64,000 nucleotides of DNA from a bacterium MS4 (GCA_000752215.1 CCFG01000014.1:132990-196989); one strand, 5' to 3'; numbered from the stretch's first letter, positions 31,902-43,618 are shown. The notes: generated by a model not told the origin, from the sequence alone. Numbers and translations are program-made.

Positions 31902-32291
31902 ATGCCAAAATTAAATGACGCGGTCAAAAAGCTGCTTGAATCAGCGAAAACGTGGGTAATTGCTACCCAAGGTGAAACTCCCAACGCAGTGCCGATTCTC
32001 TTTAAGAAAGTCGTGGGAGACGATGAATTGGTGCTCTTCGACGTGTTTATGGACACGACGATCGCAAACATCAAGAAAAGCGGCGAGGCAGCCATCTCCG
32101 TCTATAATGACGAGACACTGGAAGGGTACCAGATAAAAGGTGATGCAGCCTATACTACTGACGCCACGCTGGTTGCCGCAGGCAACAGTATTACCTCCGG
32201 CTTTCAGCTGACCACCAAGGGCGCTGTCAGCCTTAAGATTCGAGAGGTCATCGTCTGTACGCCGGGCCCCGACATCGGCAAATCCATCTGA
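31902..32291 (+). CDS. Pyridoxamine 5'-phosphate oxidase-like FMN-binding protein
   Basis: 129 residues with the split-barrel pattern of PF01243: KTWVIATQGETPNAVPILFKKV, then DVFMDTTIANIKKSGEAAISV, and VSLKIREVIVCTPG as the last strand. Such small family members bind FMN or F420/heme and often act in reduction or detoxification. Next to an HxlR regulator, an induced quinone or electrophile response is a reasonable guess. True substrate unknown. Confidence 0.8.
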   Translation: MPKLNDAVKKLLESAKTWVIATQGETPNAVPILFKKVVGDDELVLFDVFMDTTIANIKKSGEAAISVYNDETLEGYQIKGDAAYTTDATLVAAGNSITSGFQLTTKGAVSLKIREVIVCTPGPDIGKSI

Positions 32292-32358
32292 CAACCCTTG
32301 CAAAAACGTAAGTGAAGGTCAAAATGCGCTGGGCCTCTAATTTCAAAAAAGGAAATTT

Positions 32359-32772
32359 ATGAAAATTCGATATACGGAAGAAAAAAATTTCACCAAGGAT
32401 CAGGTACAAGAACTATTTTTGTCTGTCGATTGGGTGTCCGGACAATATCCGGACCGGCTCCATAAAGCGCTCCGGAATTCATCCACTGTAATAACCGCTT
32501 GGAACGAAGACAGACTTGTCGGATTGGCAAGGGCATTGGACGATAGCGAATTAGTCGCTTATGTCCACTATGTTCTGGTGCATCCTGAATTTCAGGGGCA
32601 CGGAATTGCCAAAGAGCTGCTGAATCGGGTCAAAGACAAATACAAAAACTTTTTATATATTGAGCTTATGCCGGAAGAAAAGAAAAATGTTTCATTTTAT
32701 AAAAAGTTGGGGTTTCAGGTTATGCCTGAAGGAACAGCCATGCTGCTTGCGAATTATTCCAATAAAAATTGA
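32359..32772 (+). CDS. GNAT-family acetyltransferase
   Basis: 137 residues covering a complete small GNAT: VGLARALDDSELVAYVHYVLVHPEFQGHGIAKELLNRV contains motif A with Q-x-x-G-I-A, and SFYKKLGFQVMPEG is the C-terminal Y-x-x-x-G-F. Substrate unknown. AAAGGAAATTT precedes the ATG. It lies 67 bases after the flavoprotein gene, possibly in the same transcript. Confidence 0.85.
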   Translation: MKIRYTEEKNFTKDQVQELFLSVDWVSGQYPDRLHKALRNSSTVITAWNEDRLVGLARALDDSELVAYVHYVLVHPEFQGHGIAKELLNRVKDKYKNFLYIELMPEEKKNVSFYKKLGFQVMPEGTAMLLANYSNKN

Positions 32773-32830
32773 TATCGTCTTTTGTTTCGGCGGCGGATAC
32801 TGATACGCCTAGACAGAAAAAACAGCCTGA

Positions 32831-32861
32831 CGGCGGCTTTGAAATAAAATCAAAGCCGCCG
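32831..32861. terminator. Bidirectional terminator
   Basis: Twelve-pair stem CGGCGGCTTTGA around AATAAAA, followed by CTTTTCG on the plus strand and, some bases on, TTTTTT on the minus strand. It separates the GNAT gene from the convergent copper operon. Confidence 0.75.
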
Positions 32862-32884
32862 CTTTTCGTATTACAATAAAAGAA

Positions 32885-32923
32885 CAGCGCCCCGAAACGG
32901 TTTGAAAGCCGCTCAGAGCGCTG
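32885..32923 (-). terminator. Terminator of copA-csoR
   Basis: Minus strand CAGCGC ... GCGCTG followed by TTCTTTTATT, nine bases beyond the csoR stop. The inner part can pair further around CCGTTTCGG. Confidence 0.55.
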
Positions 32924-32931
32924 ATATTCCG

Positions 32932-33195
32932 CTATTTTGAAAGCTTATCCATGACAGCCAGGATTTCGTCTATCTTTTCTTCGGCGTCTCCCTGTTCAAA
33001 CGCTTCCTTGACACAGCAGCCAAGGTGCGCGTGGATAATTTCAATGTTGGCTTTTTTCAGGATCGCCTGCGTGGCCATCAGCTGGTTGGAGATGTCGATG
33101 CAGTAGCGGTCCTCTTCCACCATTTTCAAAAGTCCGTCAAGCTGTCCCCGTGCGGTTTTCAGCAGCCGGGTCACCTTTTCTTTGTCTGCTTTCAT
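32932..33195 (-). CDS. csoR: CsoR-family copper-sensing repressor
   Basis: 87 residues, the all-helical DUF156 fold: RLLKTARGQLDGLLKMVEEDRYCIDISNQL and ANIEIIHAHLGCCVKEA. The Cu(I) ligands of CsoR are present as Cys32, His57 and Cys61 (Y-C ... H-x3-C), which favours copper over the RcnR/FrmR relatives. It lies 19 bases downstream of copA on the same transcript. The operator in front of copA fits autorepression of both genes. Confidence 0.88.
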   Translation of the reverse strand: MKADKEKVTRLLKTARGQLDGLLKMVEEDRYCIDISNQLMATQAILKKANIEIIHAHLGCCVKEAFEQGDAEEKIDEILAVMDKLSK

Positions 33196-33214
33196 GGCAG
33201 CCCTCCGTGTAAAA

Positions 33215-35812
<2,598 letters not shown>

Positions 35813-35825
35813 GCTTCACCTCACT

Positions 35826-35842
35826 CCACCCCTGGGGGGTGT
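35826..35842. promoter_or_regulatory. CsoR operator
   Basis: CCACCCCTGGGGGGTGT, the GC-rich near-palindrome with a C-run/G-run centre that CsoR proteins bind. It lies just downstream of the -10 box, so bound repressor would block transcription. Confidence 0.8.
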
Positions 35843-35848
35843 ATTACT

Positions 35849-35877
35849 ACTATAAACATATTTTTAGTTTTTGTCAA
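35849..35877 (-). promoter_or_regulatory. SigA promoter of copA-csoR
   Basis: Minus strand TTGACA (35877-35872), a 17-base spacer, TATAGT (35854-35849), seven bases before the CsoR operator. Confidence 0.8.
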
Positions 35878-36045
35878 TAGGTAAAAAATAATTCTGCTTC
35901 TCTTTAACAAAACAATGGTAAATCCCGCAAGACAGTTTCCGCGCTTTTTCCTGCGAATATCGGGCAAGAATCCGCCCAACCGTGCTGCGTTATCTTGGAA
36001 GCGAACACCGCCGTTCGGCAATGGGGACCGAACCCTTTTACGGAA

Positions 36046-36073
36046 TCTTAACGTTTTTCCGCCATTCTTAACG
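36046..36073 (+). promoter_or_regulatory. Direct repeat TCTTAACG upstream of the RCK pair
   Basis: TCTTAACG at 36046-36053 and again at 36066-36073, two helical turns apart, the spacing used by OmpR-family response regulators. It lies 52 bases before the first start codon. A KdpE- or PhoP-like site is possible; the regulator gene is not nearby. Confidence 0.35.
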
Positions 36074-36124
36074 CCACGATAATATCCGTTGTGCTAAGAT
36101 AAGCAGCAGAAAGAGGGAATCTTC

Positions 36125-36571
36125 ATGCGATTGTTTGAAAGCAAAAAAGAAGGGACGATTCTCATCATCGGCTGCGGACGCCTGGGCAATTCCCTGGCGT
36201 GCGCTATGTCCAGTAAGGAATGGGACGTCACCGTAATTGACCTTGATGAGACTGCACTCAAAAGGCTGCCTTCCTCCTACAGCGGTTCCGTCCTTCTGGG
36301 GGATGGTACAGACAGCGATATCCTGGAATTTGCGGGAATACGAAAGGCCGATGCTTTGGTGGCGGCGACCGATGATGATGCCACTAATATTATGATCGCT
36401 CAGATTGCCGGCTGTCACTACCCTGTAAAAAATATTCTTGCGTACATCAATGACATATCAAAAGCGATTTCCTGTTCTGAAATGAATATTACCGTGCTCT
36501 GTCCCGCCGCTCTTTCTGTCTGCGAAGCGCAGCGAGTGTTACTTCGAGATAAGGAAGTGAAAGCCTTATGA
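36125..36571 (+). CDS. Single RCK_N (TrkA-N) domain protein, first of a pair
   Basis: 148 residues forming just one Rossmann nucleotide-binding domain: TILIIGCGRLGNSLACAMS (GxGxxG), the acidic VTVIDLDE at strand 2, GDGTDSDIL and ADALVAATDDDATNIMIAQIA, all as in KtrA/TrkA. The RCK_C ligand domain is absent; about 15 extra residues follow. TrkA has two RCK_N-RCK_C units in one chain; here two bare RCK_N units are encoded as separate, overlapping genes. No K+ channel gene is in the window. It may gate a Trk/Ktr channel encoded elsewhere. Confidence 0.8.
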   Translation: MRLFESKKEGTILIIGCGRLGNSLACAMSSKEWDVTVIDLDETALKRLPSSYSGSVLLGDGTDSDILEFAGIRKADALVAATDDDATNIMIAQIAGCHYPVKNILAYINDISKAISCSEMNITVLCPAALSVCEAQRVLLRDKEVKAL

Positions 36572-37008
36572 ATATATTATTGGTGGGTGAACAAACAAAA
36601 ACCCGTTTTCTGACAGGAGCACTGAAAGAACACGGACATCACATTAAAGTGATCGGCAAAGACTTCTGCTGGTGTAAAAAACTTACGGATGAATACGAAG
36701 TGGAAACCGTCTGCGGTGATGGAACCGATCCCGCCATACTGAAAGCAGCAGAGGCGGATAAAATGGATTTGATTGCCGCGCTCAGCAGTAAGGATGCGTT
36801 TAACCTGCTTGTCTGTGAAATAGCGAAGAAATATTTTCACACCCTGAAAACATTTTCCGTCGTAAACGACCCGAAAAACCAGGTGCTTTTTAAGGAACTC
36901 GGCGTGGATACATGCGTAAGCATTACCCGGATTCTGGAGGAGCGGATTGAACAAGAGGAAACAGCGGATGAAACTGCGGCAATTCTATCCGGCTACGGAA
37001 AGGAATAA
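36568..37008 (+). CDS. Degenerate RCK_N domain protein, second of a pair
   Basis: 146 residues, overlapping the first gene by ATGA. The fold is kept (MNILLVGEQTKTRFLTGAL, then ETVCGDGTDPAILKAAEADKMDLIAAL, then VCEIAKKYFHTLKTFSVVNDPKNQVLF), but the first glycine motif is GEQTKTR instead of GxGxxG, so nucleotide binding may be lost. Likely a heterodimer or ring partner of the preceding protein. A terminator follows. Confidence 0.75.
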   Translation: MNILLVGEQTKTRFLTGALKEHGHHIKVIGKDFCWCKKLTDEYEVETVCGDGTDPAILKAAEADKMDLIAALSSKDAFNLLVCEIAKKYFHTLKTFSVVNDPKNQVLFKELGVDTCVSITRILEERIEQEETADETAAILSGYGKE

Positions 37009-37065
37009 AACACCATACCATTCGGAACAGGAGGCCGTTATAAAACAGTCTTATCATTATACAAA

Positions 37066-37120
37066 AAATGCGCCTCGAACGGACTTAGCGAAAGTCGGTT
37101 TGGAGCGCATTCCTTTTTTA
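37066..37120 (+). terminator. Terminator of the RCK pair
   Basis: Long stem beginning AATGCGC and closing with GCGCATT, with GACTT/AAAGTC inside and loop AGCG, then CCTTTTTTA. Confidence 0.75.
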
Positions 37121-37291
37121 AGACTTACACCCGACTTCGGGAATTTTTATGGTTTATACAAAGATGATATTGGGTATTGCAGAAAAGTATAAACAATATA
37201 TAAGGATTCATTTTTCAAAAGATGAACGTTGCAAATTTTCAGTGTTGTGGTAAACTAATAAAAACGAATATTGTTTTAGGAGTTCTTGCAA

Positions 37292-38611
37292 ATGCCCAAA
37301 ATCGGAATGCGAATCATCAAATCCTCTGTGGCGGTTTTCCTCTGCTTCGCGATCTATCTTGTCCGCGGAGACGGAATTCCGTTTTATTCCGCAATCGCCG
37401 CAATTCTGTGTATGCAGCCGTATGTCTCCAACAGCCGGAAGGTCGCCTTTAACCGCATTATCGGCACCTTTATCGGAGGGACCGCCGGCATGCTGGTCAT
37501 GATGGCGGAAAGGAGCTTTATCCCGCCGGAGGTGCCGGTGCTGAAATATCTGCTGATTTCCGCCGTAATTATCCCGCTGATCTATCTTACCGTACTCGCG
37601 AAAAAGACCTCCGCTTCCTATATTACCTGCGTTGTCTTTATGAGCATTACCGTTTCTCACGGCCAGGATGCGAGTCCTTATTTTTTCGCGCTGAACAGAA
37701 TATTAGACACACTGATCGGCATTTTCGTGTCGCTGGGCGTGAACGCGTTCCATCTTCCCCGCAGAAAAAACGGCGATCTGCTGTTCGTAAGCGACCTGGA
37801 CGGCACACTGACCAATTCCGGCGGGCAGATCGGCAATTTCACCCGTTTCAAGCTGAATCAGCTCCTGCAAAGGGGCGCTATGATCACGGTGGCGAGCAAA
37901 CGCTCGTCCTCTTCCATGGAGCCGATCCTGAAAGGAATCTCTTTTTCGCTTCCGGTGATCGCCATGAACGGCGCAGCACTGTATGATATCAGGAAAAAAA
38001 CCTATCTTTACAGCAAAAACATCCCTTACGCGACGGCGAAGGAAGTGCTGGGGGTATTTGACAAATACGGGCTGAACTGCTTTGTGCACACGATCATCAA
38101 CGATATCCTTCATATTTATTACGGCGATTTTACCAACGCGGCGGAGGAGCGCTTTTACCACGAACATAAGCTGCGGCCCTTAAAAAATTATATCTGCAAC
38201 CCGTTGCCCGAAAACCGCGACGTGGTCTATATCATGGCGGTTGACCGGCTGGAAACCATCCGGAAGCTGCGCGAAGAAATTCTGAGCCTGAGCTGCGCCG
38301 GACAAATCAGCGCGGTCTATTACCCCGACCGGAACAACGAAGGGCACTATTTTCTGGAAATCTACAGCGTGGAAGCCTCCAAGGAAAACGCCGTACTGGA
38401 ACTGAAAAGGCGCTACGGGATGGAAAAGGTCGCCGCCTTCGGCGACGACGAAAGCGACGCGGGCATGATCGCGGCGGCGGACTACGGCTATGCGGTCGCC
38501 AACGCGGCGGACAGCCTGAAGAAAGCGGCCCCGCAGCTCATCGGCAGTCAGGACAGCGACGCGGTTGTCAGGACCATAGAAAAGCTGTTCCATGCCAGGA
38601 AGCTCCCTTAG
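37292..38611 (+). CDS. FUSC/aromatic-acid-exporter domain fused to HAD-IIB (Cof-type) phosphatase
   Basis: 439 residues. The first 155 form a four-to-six helix membrane unit like the N-terminal half of the aromatic acid exporter/FUSC family (IPFYSAIAAILCMQPYVSNSRKVAFNRIIGTFIGG). From about 165 a complete HAD-IIB hydrolase follows: motif I SDLDGTLTNSGG, motif II TVASKR, and motif IV FGDDESDAGMIAAADYG. The domains share one uninterrupted frame, so this is a membrane-tethered phosphatase. ATG at 37292 has AGGAG nine bases ahead. Substrate unknown; Cof-type enzymes act on sugar phosphates, FMN/PLP or nucleotides. Confidence 0.85.
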   Translation: MPKIGMRIIKSSVAVFLCFAIYLVRGDGIPFYSAIAAILCMQPYVSNSRKVAFNRIIGTFIGGTAGMLVMMAERSFIPPEVPVLKYLLISAVIIPLIYLTVLAKKTSASYITCVVFMSITVSHGQDASPYFFALNRILDTLIGIFVSLGVNAFHLPRRKNGDLLFVSDLDGTLTNSGGQIGNFTRFKLNQLLQRGAMITVASKRSSSSMEPILKGISFSLPVIAMNGAALYDIRKKTYLYSKNIPYATAKEVLGVFDKYGLNCFVHTIINDILHIYYGDFTNAAEERFYHEHKLRPLKNYICNPLPENRDVVYIMAVDRLETIRKLREEILSLSCAGQISAVYYPDRNNEGHYFLEIYSVEASKENAVLELKRRYGMEKVAAFGDDESDAGMIAAADYGYAVANAADSLKKAAPQLIGSQDSDAVVRTIEKLFHARKLP

Positions 38612-38728
38612 CCCCTCTCAATATAATATCTCTGCGGAAAGGACGCTTGAATTGAATCATTTCTACACCATCAAATTATCCCCGGCCCGCGCAAAGACCC
38701 ATCTGACAAAGATCGGGGCGGATTTCTG

Positions 38729-39652
38729 ATGCTTATTTCCTTTTTGACCATTTTTGAGAAGGTCGTGATTCTGTTTATCATGATTTTCATCGGCTATCTC
38801 TGCGGGAAAACCGGGATGGTTACGAAGCGCGGCGCGCAGCAGATTACTTCTATTCTGTTATATGTTGTAACGCCGTGCCTGATTATCGCCTCGCTGCAGA
38901 GCATCATCGGACAGATCGGGATCAAAGAGCTGATTTCCGCCGTGTTCTGGTCGGCTTTTGCCATGGGCCTGGCGATTCTCGCCAGCATGCTCTTCTTTCG
39001 GAAAAACCCCGATTACCAAAAAAAAATCCTGCGCTTCGCAGCCGCTTACTCCAACAGCGGGTATATGGGAATCCCGCTTGTGGAAGCCGTCTTCGGCAGC
39101 GCAGGAGTCGCCTACGCTTCCATGTACAACGCCGTGTTCAGTTTTTTTATGTGGACGCACGGTTATACCAGCGTCAGCAGCAAACGCGCTCCGGGCTGGA
39201 AGAAGATCGCCACCAACCCGGGAATCATCGGGCTGGCGGTTGCCTTTCCGCTTTTTGCGTTCTCCGTCAGGCTGCCGGAAATTCTGGAATCCCCCATCGG
39301 CTCCCTGGCCTCGATGAACACGCCGCTTGCCATGATCGTGGTGGGAATCTACATTTCCGGAATCAACCTGAAGGAGCTGTTCACGGACCGCAGCCTTTAC
39401 CTGCTTTCCGCTTTGAGGCTGGTCCTGCTCCCGGGTCTGACCCTTCTGCTGATGCTCCCGTTCGGCATTGACAAAACCGTGGCCTCCACCGTTTTACTGC
39501 TCTGCGCCGCTCCGTCGGCTACCGCCACCGCGATGTTTGCGGTCCAGTTCGGCGGGGACGCAAAGCTCGCTTCCAAGTCCGTGGCGCTGACGACCCTGTT
39601 TTCTGTGGCGACAATGCCTTTCTTCTGCGTTCTGGCAAAGCAGCTGTTCTGA
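38729..39652 (+). CDS. AEC (auxin efflux carrier) family transporter
   Basis: 307 residues with ten predicted helices in two halves. The first has GYLCGKTGMVTKRGAQQITSILLYVVTPCLI, the family's Asn/Pro-containing crossover, and the second ends TVLLLCAAPSATATAMFAVQFGGDAKLASKSVALTTLFS. Bacterial members export or exchange malate, malonate and other organic anions; this substrate is unknown. GGGGCGGA is the ribosome site. It lies 117 bases after the FUSC-HAD gene. Confidence 0.87.
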   Translation: MLISFLTIFEKVVILFIMIFIGYLCGKTGMVTKRGAQQITSILLYVVTPCLIIASLQSIIGQIGIKELISAVFWSAFAMGLAILASMLFFRKNPDYQKKILRFAAAYSNSGYMGIPLVEAVFGSAGVAYASMYNAVFSFFMWTHGYTSVSSKRAPGWKKIATNPGIIGLAVAFPLFAFSVRLPEILESPIGSLASMNTPLAMIVVGIYISGINLKELFTDRSLYLLSALRLVLLPGLTLLLMLPFGIDKTVASTVLLLCAAPSATATAMFAVQFGGDAKLASKSVALTTLFSVATMPFFCVLAKQLF

Positions 39653-39936
39653 AAATCCGTTTTACATAATGAAAAGAACTGCCGCAAAATGAATTTATGA
39701 CACAAATGGAATAAATCGGAATGCTAAGACGCGAAAAAACACGTCCGGAGCAGGCTTTTGAAAGCCCAGGAAAAGCGTATTTCCCCGCGCTGTTTTTTGA
39801 CGATGCAGTTTCAGGAAAAAGGGTTGAACGGTCAGCATAAAAATATTTTTTCAGAGGATGTTGCTTTAACGCTCTAACAAGGTGCAAAATGCATAAAACA
39901 GCCCAATCTGATGCATGATTTTTCAAAAAACAGCCA
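39653..39936. other. Intergenic region, no gene seen
   Basis: Moderately AT-rich DNA after the AEC gene. No frame with a ribosome site, no clear riboswitch fold. It leads into the promoter for the amino-acid transporter. Confidence 0.4.
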
Positions 39937-39965
39937 TTGACATTTCATTATAATCATATTATAAT
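39937..39965 (+). promoter_or_regulatory. Strong SigA promoter for the amino-acid ABC transporter
   Basis: TTGACA (39937-39942), 17 bases, TATAAT (39960-39965): both consensus boxes are perfect. The leader to the first start codon is about 135 bases. Confidence 0.85.
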
Positions 39966-40106
39966 TTGCAATAATTCAGCAGGTTTAACAGATAAAGCGG
40001 CGTTTTTTTGCAGTCTTCATCCATTTTTCCTGCATATCAATCTGCTTACTTAGGATTTCACCGGCGGTTTGCCGGTATTGCTTTTTTTAACGGAAGGGGT
40101 ATTATT

Positions 40107-40994
40107 ATGAAAAAGACCAAAAGGATTTTATCCGCCGTGCTCTGTGCGGCGATGGCGATCAGCCTGTTTTCTTTGGCGGGCTGTTCCAAAAGTGATGCAA
40201 AGTCCCCCGCTCCCGCCGCATCCGGCGCGGAAAGCACCGCTGCAAAAAAGGTGCTCAAGGTTGGTATGGAGTGCGCGTTTGCCCCGTACAACTGGACGCA
40301 GGCGGATGATTCCAACGGTGCGGTCCCGATTTCCAACAGCAGCGGCGAGTATGCCAACGGCTACGACGTTATGATGGCCAGGAAGATTGCCGACGCAATC
40401 GGATACGACCTGCAAATCGTCAAGACCGAATGGGACGGTCTTGCCCCCGGTGTTTCCTCCGGTAAGCTGGACGCGGCGATCGCGGGCATGAGCATTACAA
40501 AGGAGCGTCTGCAGACCGTCGATTTCACGGACGTTTACTACAAAGCCTCCATTTACGCTCTGGTAAAGTCCGACAGCAAATACGCTTCCGCCAAGGGTGT
40601 GGCCGACCTGAAGGGTGCTTCCTGCACTTCCCAGCAGAACACCATCTGGTACGATATGCTCAAGCAGATCCCGGACGCGAAAATCCAGCCGGCCATGAAG
40701 AATGTTCCCGCGCTGATCGTGGCCCTGACCTCCGGCAAAACCGAGGTTTTTGTGACAGACAAGCCGACGGCCATGGCCGCCGCCTCTACGAATAAAAATC
40801 TTGTCATGCTCGACTTTTCCGCCGGCGGAGACGATTTTAAGGCGTCTGACGAAGACGTCAATCTCGGCATTGCGGTTTCAAAATCCGCCACGGACTTAAA
40901 AGAAGCCATTAATAAAGCCCTTGCGGAAGTCAGCGAAGCCGACCGCGACAAAATCATGCAGGATGCGATTTCAAAACAGCCGATGGCTCAATAA
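40107..40994 (+). CDS. Polar amino-acid ABC transporter substrate-binding lipoprotein
   Basis: 295 residues of the SBP_bac_3 family: signal peptide with lipobox LAGC, a Ser/Ala-rich spacer, then KVLKVGMECAFAPYNWTQ, GYDVMMARKIADAIGYDLQIVKTEWDGL and SITKERLQTVDFTDVYY, the amino-acid binding signature. The ATG at 40107 has GGAAGGGG seven bases upstream; an upstream extension to 40008 does not look like a signal peptide. First gene of a three-gene importer operon. Specificity is not decided by sequence. Confidence 0.92.
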   Translation: MKKTKRILSAVLCAAMAISLFSLAGCSKSDAKSPAPAASGAESTAAKKVLKVGMECAFAPYNWTQADDSNGAVPISNSSGEYANGYDVMMARKIADAIGYDLQIVKTEWDGLAPGVSSGKLDAAIAGMSITKERLQTVDFTDVYYKASIYALVKSDSKYASAKGVADLKGASCTSQQNTIWYDMLKQIPDAKIQPAMKNVPALIVALTSGKTEVFVTDKPTAMAAASTNKNLVMLDFSAGGDDFKASDEDVNLGIAVSKSATDLKEAINKALAEVSEADRDKIMQDAISKQPMAQ

Positions 40995-41031
40995 TGATTG
41001 ACTGCGTTCAGGCAGGAAGTGAGTGTAATCT

Positions 41032-41844
41032 ATGAATCTCCCCAACGAAGCCGATTTTTTCGGTTGGGTACTGTATCTGCTCGACAAATACGGAATGATT
41101 TTTCTGCGCGGGGCGGGCGTAACGCTGATGCTGGCGCTGGTCGGCACCCTGATCGGATGTTTGATCGGCCTTCTGGTCGGCGTATTAAGGACCCTGCCCT
41201 ACAATAAAAAAGCCAATCCGATTATCAAAATTCTGTATAAGGTCCTGCAGTTTATTTTAGCCGTATACATAGAAGTCTTTCGCGGAACCCCGATGATCGT
41301 TCAGGCCATGGTGCTCTATTATGGCTCCAAGCAGATGTTTGGCGTGGACATGAGCGCAATGTTCGCCGGGTTTTTCATCGTATCCATTAACACCGGCGCA
41401 TACATGGCGGAAACCGTGCGCGGCGGCATCGACTCCATTGACGTGGGTCAGACGGAGGCCGCAAAGGCGATCGGCATGACGCACTGGCAGACCATGGTAA
41501 GCGTCATTATGCCGCAGACCCTGCGCAACATCCTTCCGCAGATCGGCAACAATCTGATTATCAACATCAAGGATACCTCCGTATTGAACATCATTTCCGT
41601 CACGGAGCTGTTCTTCTCCGGAAACTCCGCCGCCGGCGCCTACTTCCGGTATTTTGAAGTATTCTTTATCATTTGTGTGATCTACTTTATCATGACCTTT
41701 ACCTGCTCCCGCCTGCTGCGCTGGATGGAGCGCAAGATCGACGGCTCCGGCTATTACTCTCTGGTAGAGATCGACATGATGGCCGACCCCTGCGGCCACA
41801 ATCCTGTTAAGAAGCACGGAGGCAATCAAACATGGAAGAAGTAA
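41032..41844 (+). CDS. Polar amino-acid ABC transporter permease (HisM/GlnP type)
   Basis: 270 residues, five or so helices. The EAA loop that contacts the ATPase is [33 protein letters not shown], and the family start [23 protein letters not shown] is clear. It ends by overlapping the ATPase gene by 13 bases. Both halves of the pore are likely a homodimer, since only one permease gene is present. Confidence 0.93.
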   Translation: MNLPNEADFFGWVLYLLDKYGMIFLRGAGVTLMLALVGTLIGCLIGLLVGVLRTLPYNKKANPIIKILYKVLQFILAVYIEVFRGTPMIVQAMVLYYGSKQMFGVDMSAMFAGFFIVSINTGAYMAETVRGGIDSIDVGQTEAAKAIGMTHWQTMVSVIMPQTLRNILPQIGNNLIINIKDTSVLNIISVTELFFSGNSAAGAYFRYFEVFFIICVIYFIMTFTCSRLLRWMERKIDGSGYYSLVEIDMMADPCGHNPVKKHGGNQTWKK

Positions 41845-42581
41845 ACGCCCCGATCCTGCGGGTAAACCATCTGAGCAAAAGCTTCGGAGACCATCAGGTG
41901 CTGAAGGATATCGACTTTGAAACCTACCACGGGAACGTCATCTGCATTATCGGCGCTTCCGGTTCCGGCAAATCCACGCTCCTGCGCTGCATCAACCTGC
42001 TGGAAACGCCGACCTCCGGCCAGATTTTCTTTCACGGCAGGGACATTACCTCCAAGGGGAGCAACGTGAACGTGTACCGTTCCAAGGTGGGAATGGTGTT
42101 CCAGTCCTTTAACCTGTTCAACAACATGACCGTGCTCCAGAACTGCATGGCCGGTACAACGAAGGTACTCAGGAAAGATAAGAAAACTGCGGAAGAAACC
42201 GCGATGAAATACCTGACAAAGGTCGGTATGGGCGAATACATCAACGCAAAGCCCCACCAGCTTTCCGGCGGACAGCAGCAGCGTGTCGCCATTGCGCGTG
42301 CGCTGGCCATGGAGCCCGAAATGCTGCTGTTTGACGAACCGACCAGCGCGCTGGACCCCCAGATGGTCGGCGAAGTTCTGCAGGTTATGCGCGATCTCGC
42401 GCAGGAAGGCATGACCATGGTGATCGTGACCCATGAAATGGCCTTTGCCCGCGATGTTTCCTCCCGTGTCGTCTTTATGTCGGACGGCGTGGTAGCGGAA
42501 GAAAACACGCCTGAGGAGCTCTTTTCCAATCCTCAGAAGGAGAGTACCAGGGAGTTTCTGTCCCGTTTCCGCAATCAATAA
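41832..42581 (+). CDS. Polar amino-acid ABC transporter ATPase (GlnQ/HisP type)
   Basis: 249 residues: Walker [10 protein letters not shown] near 36-44, Q-loop [14 protein letters not shown], signature LSGGQQQR, Walker [12 protein letters not shown] and the switch His in VTHEM. Typical of the PAAT family. Final gene of the operon; terminator follows. Confidence 0.95.
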   Translation: MEEVNAPILRVNHLSKSFGDHQVLKDIDFETYHGNVICIIGASGSGKSTLLRCINLLETPTSGQIFFHGRDITSKGSNVNVYRSKVGMVFQSFNLFNNMTVLQNCMAGTTKVLRKDKKTAEETAMKYLTKVGMGEYINAKPHQLSGGQQQRVAIARALAMEPEMLLFDEPTSALDPQMVGEVLQVMRDLAQEGMTMVIVTHEMAFARDVSSRVVFMSDGVVAEENTPEELFSNPQKESTREFLSRFRNQ

Positions 42582-42665
42582 CACTCAGGCTGATTACAAC
42601 AAATCGTGCCTCTGTCCCCGGTCTGAGGGTGTTGCCGAATAGCCCTTCTTAATTTACTGTATGAA

Positions 42666-42715
42666 AAAAAGCGCTTTGAGCAGTCCTTTTCAGGGCCGTA
42701 TCAACGCGCTTTTTG
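42666..42715. terminator. Terminator after the ABC operon (bidirectional)
   Basis: AAAAAGCGC ... GCGCTTTTT with a 32-base interior, followed by GTTTTC on the plus strand and preceded by an A-run that gives a U-run for the convergent lipoprotein gene. Confidence 0.65.
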
Positions 42716-42783
42716 TTTTCAGAGGTTCTTTTGCGGCGGCTGGGAATATTTGCTTCCGGCAGGCAGTTTTTATGCCCCCTTCC

Positions 42784-43515
42784 TCAGGACTGGCTTGAAC
42801 TGCTCGACTCTTCCGGTTTTTCGCGTGTACCCCCGCCCAGAATCTGTACGGAAACCAGCTGGTCGGTTCCTGTTTCGCTGGTGACCTTTACCACGCTGCC
42901 GACGATGATGTCGCTGAGGGAAGCGGACTCTCCGCTTTCATTACCATTTGTATTTTTTACTCCTTCTGTACTGTATGTATCACTTGTATCCCCTGCGGAA
43001 GAAGCTGTGGAACCCGTCCCCTGTTCCGTCTTTCCTCCGCCCGGAGTCTGCCGGTTTCCCCGCATGCTTTGTCTGGTAAGGATGCTTTCGTCGGAGATGG
43101 TAATGGTTTTTGTTTCGCCGGTGAGCGTCAGCATTTCAAATCCGCCTTCGCCGCCGGAATCCGGCTGCTTTTGATTTTTCCCTTCGGAATTGTTGCCGCC
43201 TGATGCAGTATCGTCTTTCGACGGAGGATTGCCCTTTTGTTCACTGCCGGAAGCGCCGCCCTGGCCTTTCCCGCTTTCCTGACGTCCGCCGCCCTCTCCG
43301 CGGTTCAGGGTCCCCAGAGCAAGAGTGATTTTGCTGCCGTCAACCGCTGTCACCTTTCCGTACATGGTCGTCTGATTGTCCACGCTCTGCTGGGAAGCCG
43401 ACTGTGACGCCGTTGTGGACGCGGCCGTTGTCTGTGAGGAACATGCCGCAAGTCCGACAGTACAAACGGCGGCCAGCAGCACCGCTTCCACCCGTTTTAC
43501 CATACGATCCTTCAT
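42784..43515 (-). CDS. Secreted lipoprotein, Ser/Gly-rich, OB/DUF5666-like
   Basis: 243 residues. Lipobox LAAC near 22, then TMYGKVTAVDGSKITLALGTLN, a small beta element of the DUF5666 type (G-x-V-x-x-V-x-G-x-x-I-T-L), a disordered Gly/Ser/Gln region, and a second beta element (FEMLTLTGETKTITISDES ... DIIVGSVVKVTSETG) that looks like the continuation. The ATG at 43515 has GGAG nine bases upstream; earlier ATGs add a non-signal sequence. Surface-anchored; function unknown. Confidence 0.75.
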   Translation of the reverse strand: MKDRMVKRVEAVLLAAVCTVGLAACSSQTTAASTTASQSASQQSVDNQTTMYGKVTAVDGSKITLALGTLNRGEGGGRQESGKGQGGASGSEQKGNPPSKDDTASGGNNSEGKNQKQPDSGGEGGFEMLTLTGETKTITISDESILTRQSMRGNRQTPGGGKTEQGTGSTASSAGDTSDTYSTEGVKNTNGNESGESASLSDIIVGSVVKVTSETGTDQLVSVQILGGGTREKPEESSSSSQS

Positions 43516-43618
43516 GATTTGCATCTCCATTCTAAAAAATTGGAAATATCTTCCTGACGTATGGTTATTATATTGGCGCAATGTGACGGTTGTATGTTCT
43601 TTATTTTAAAGCTAAATG

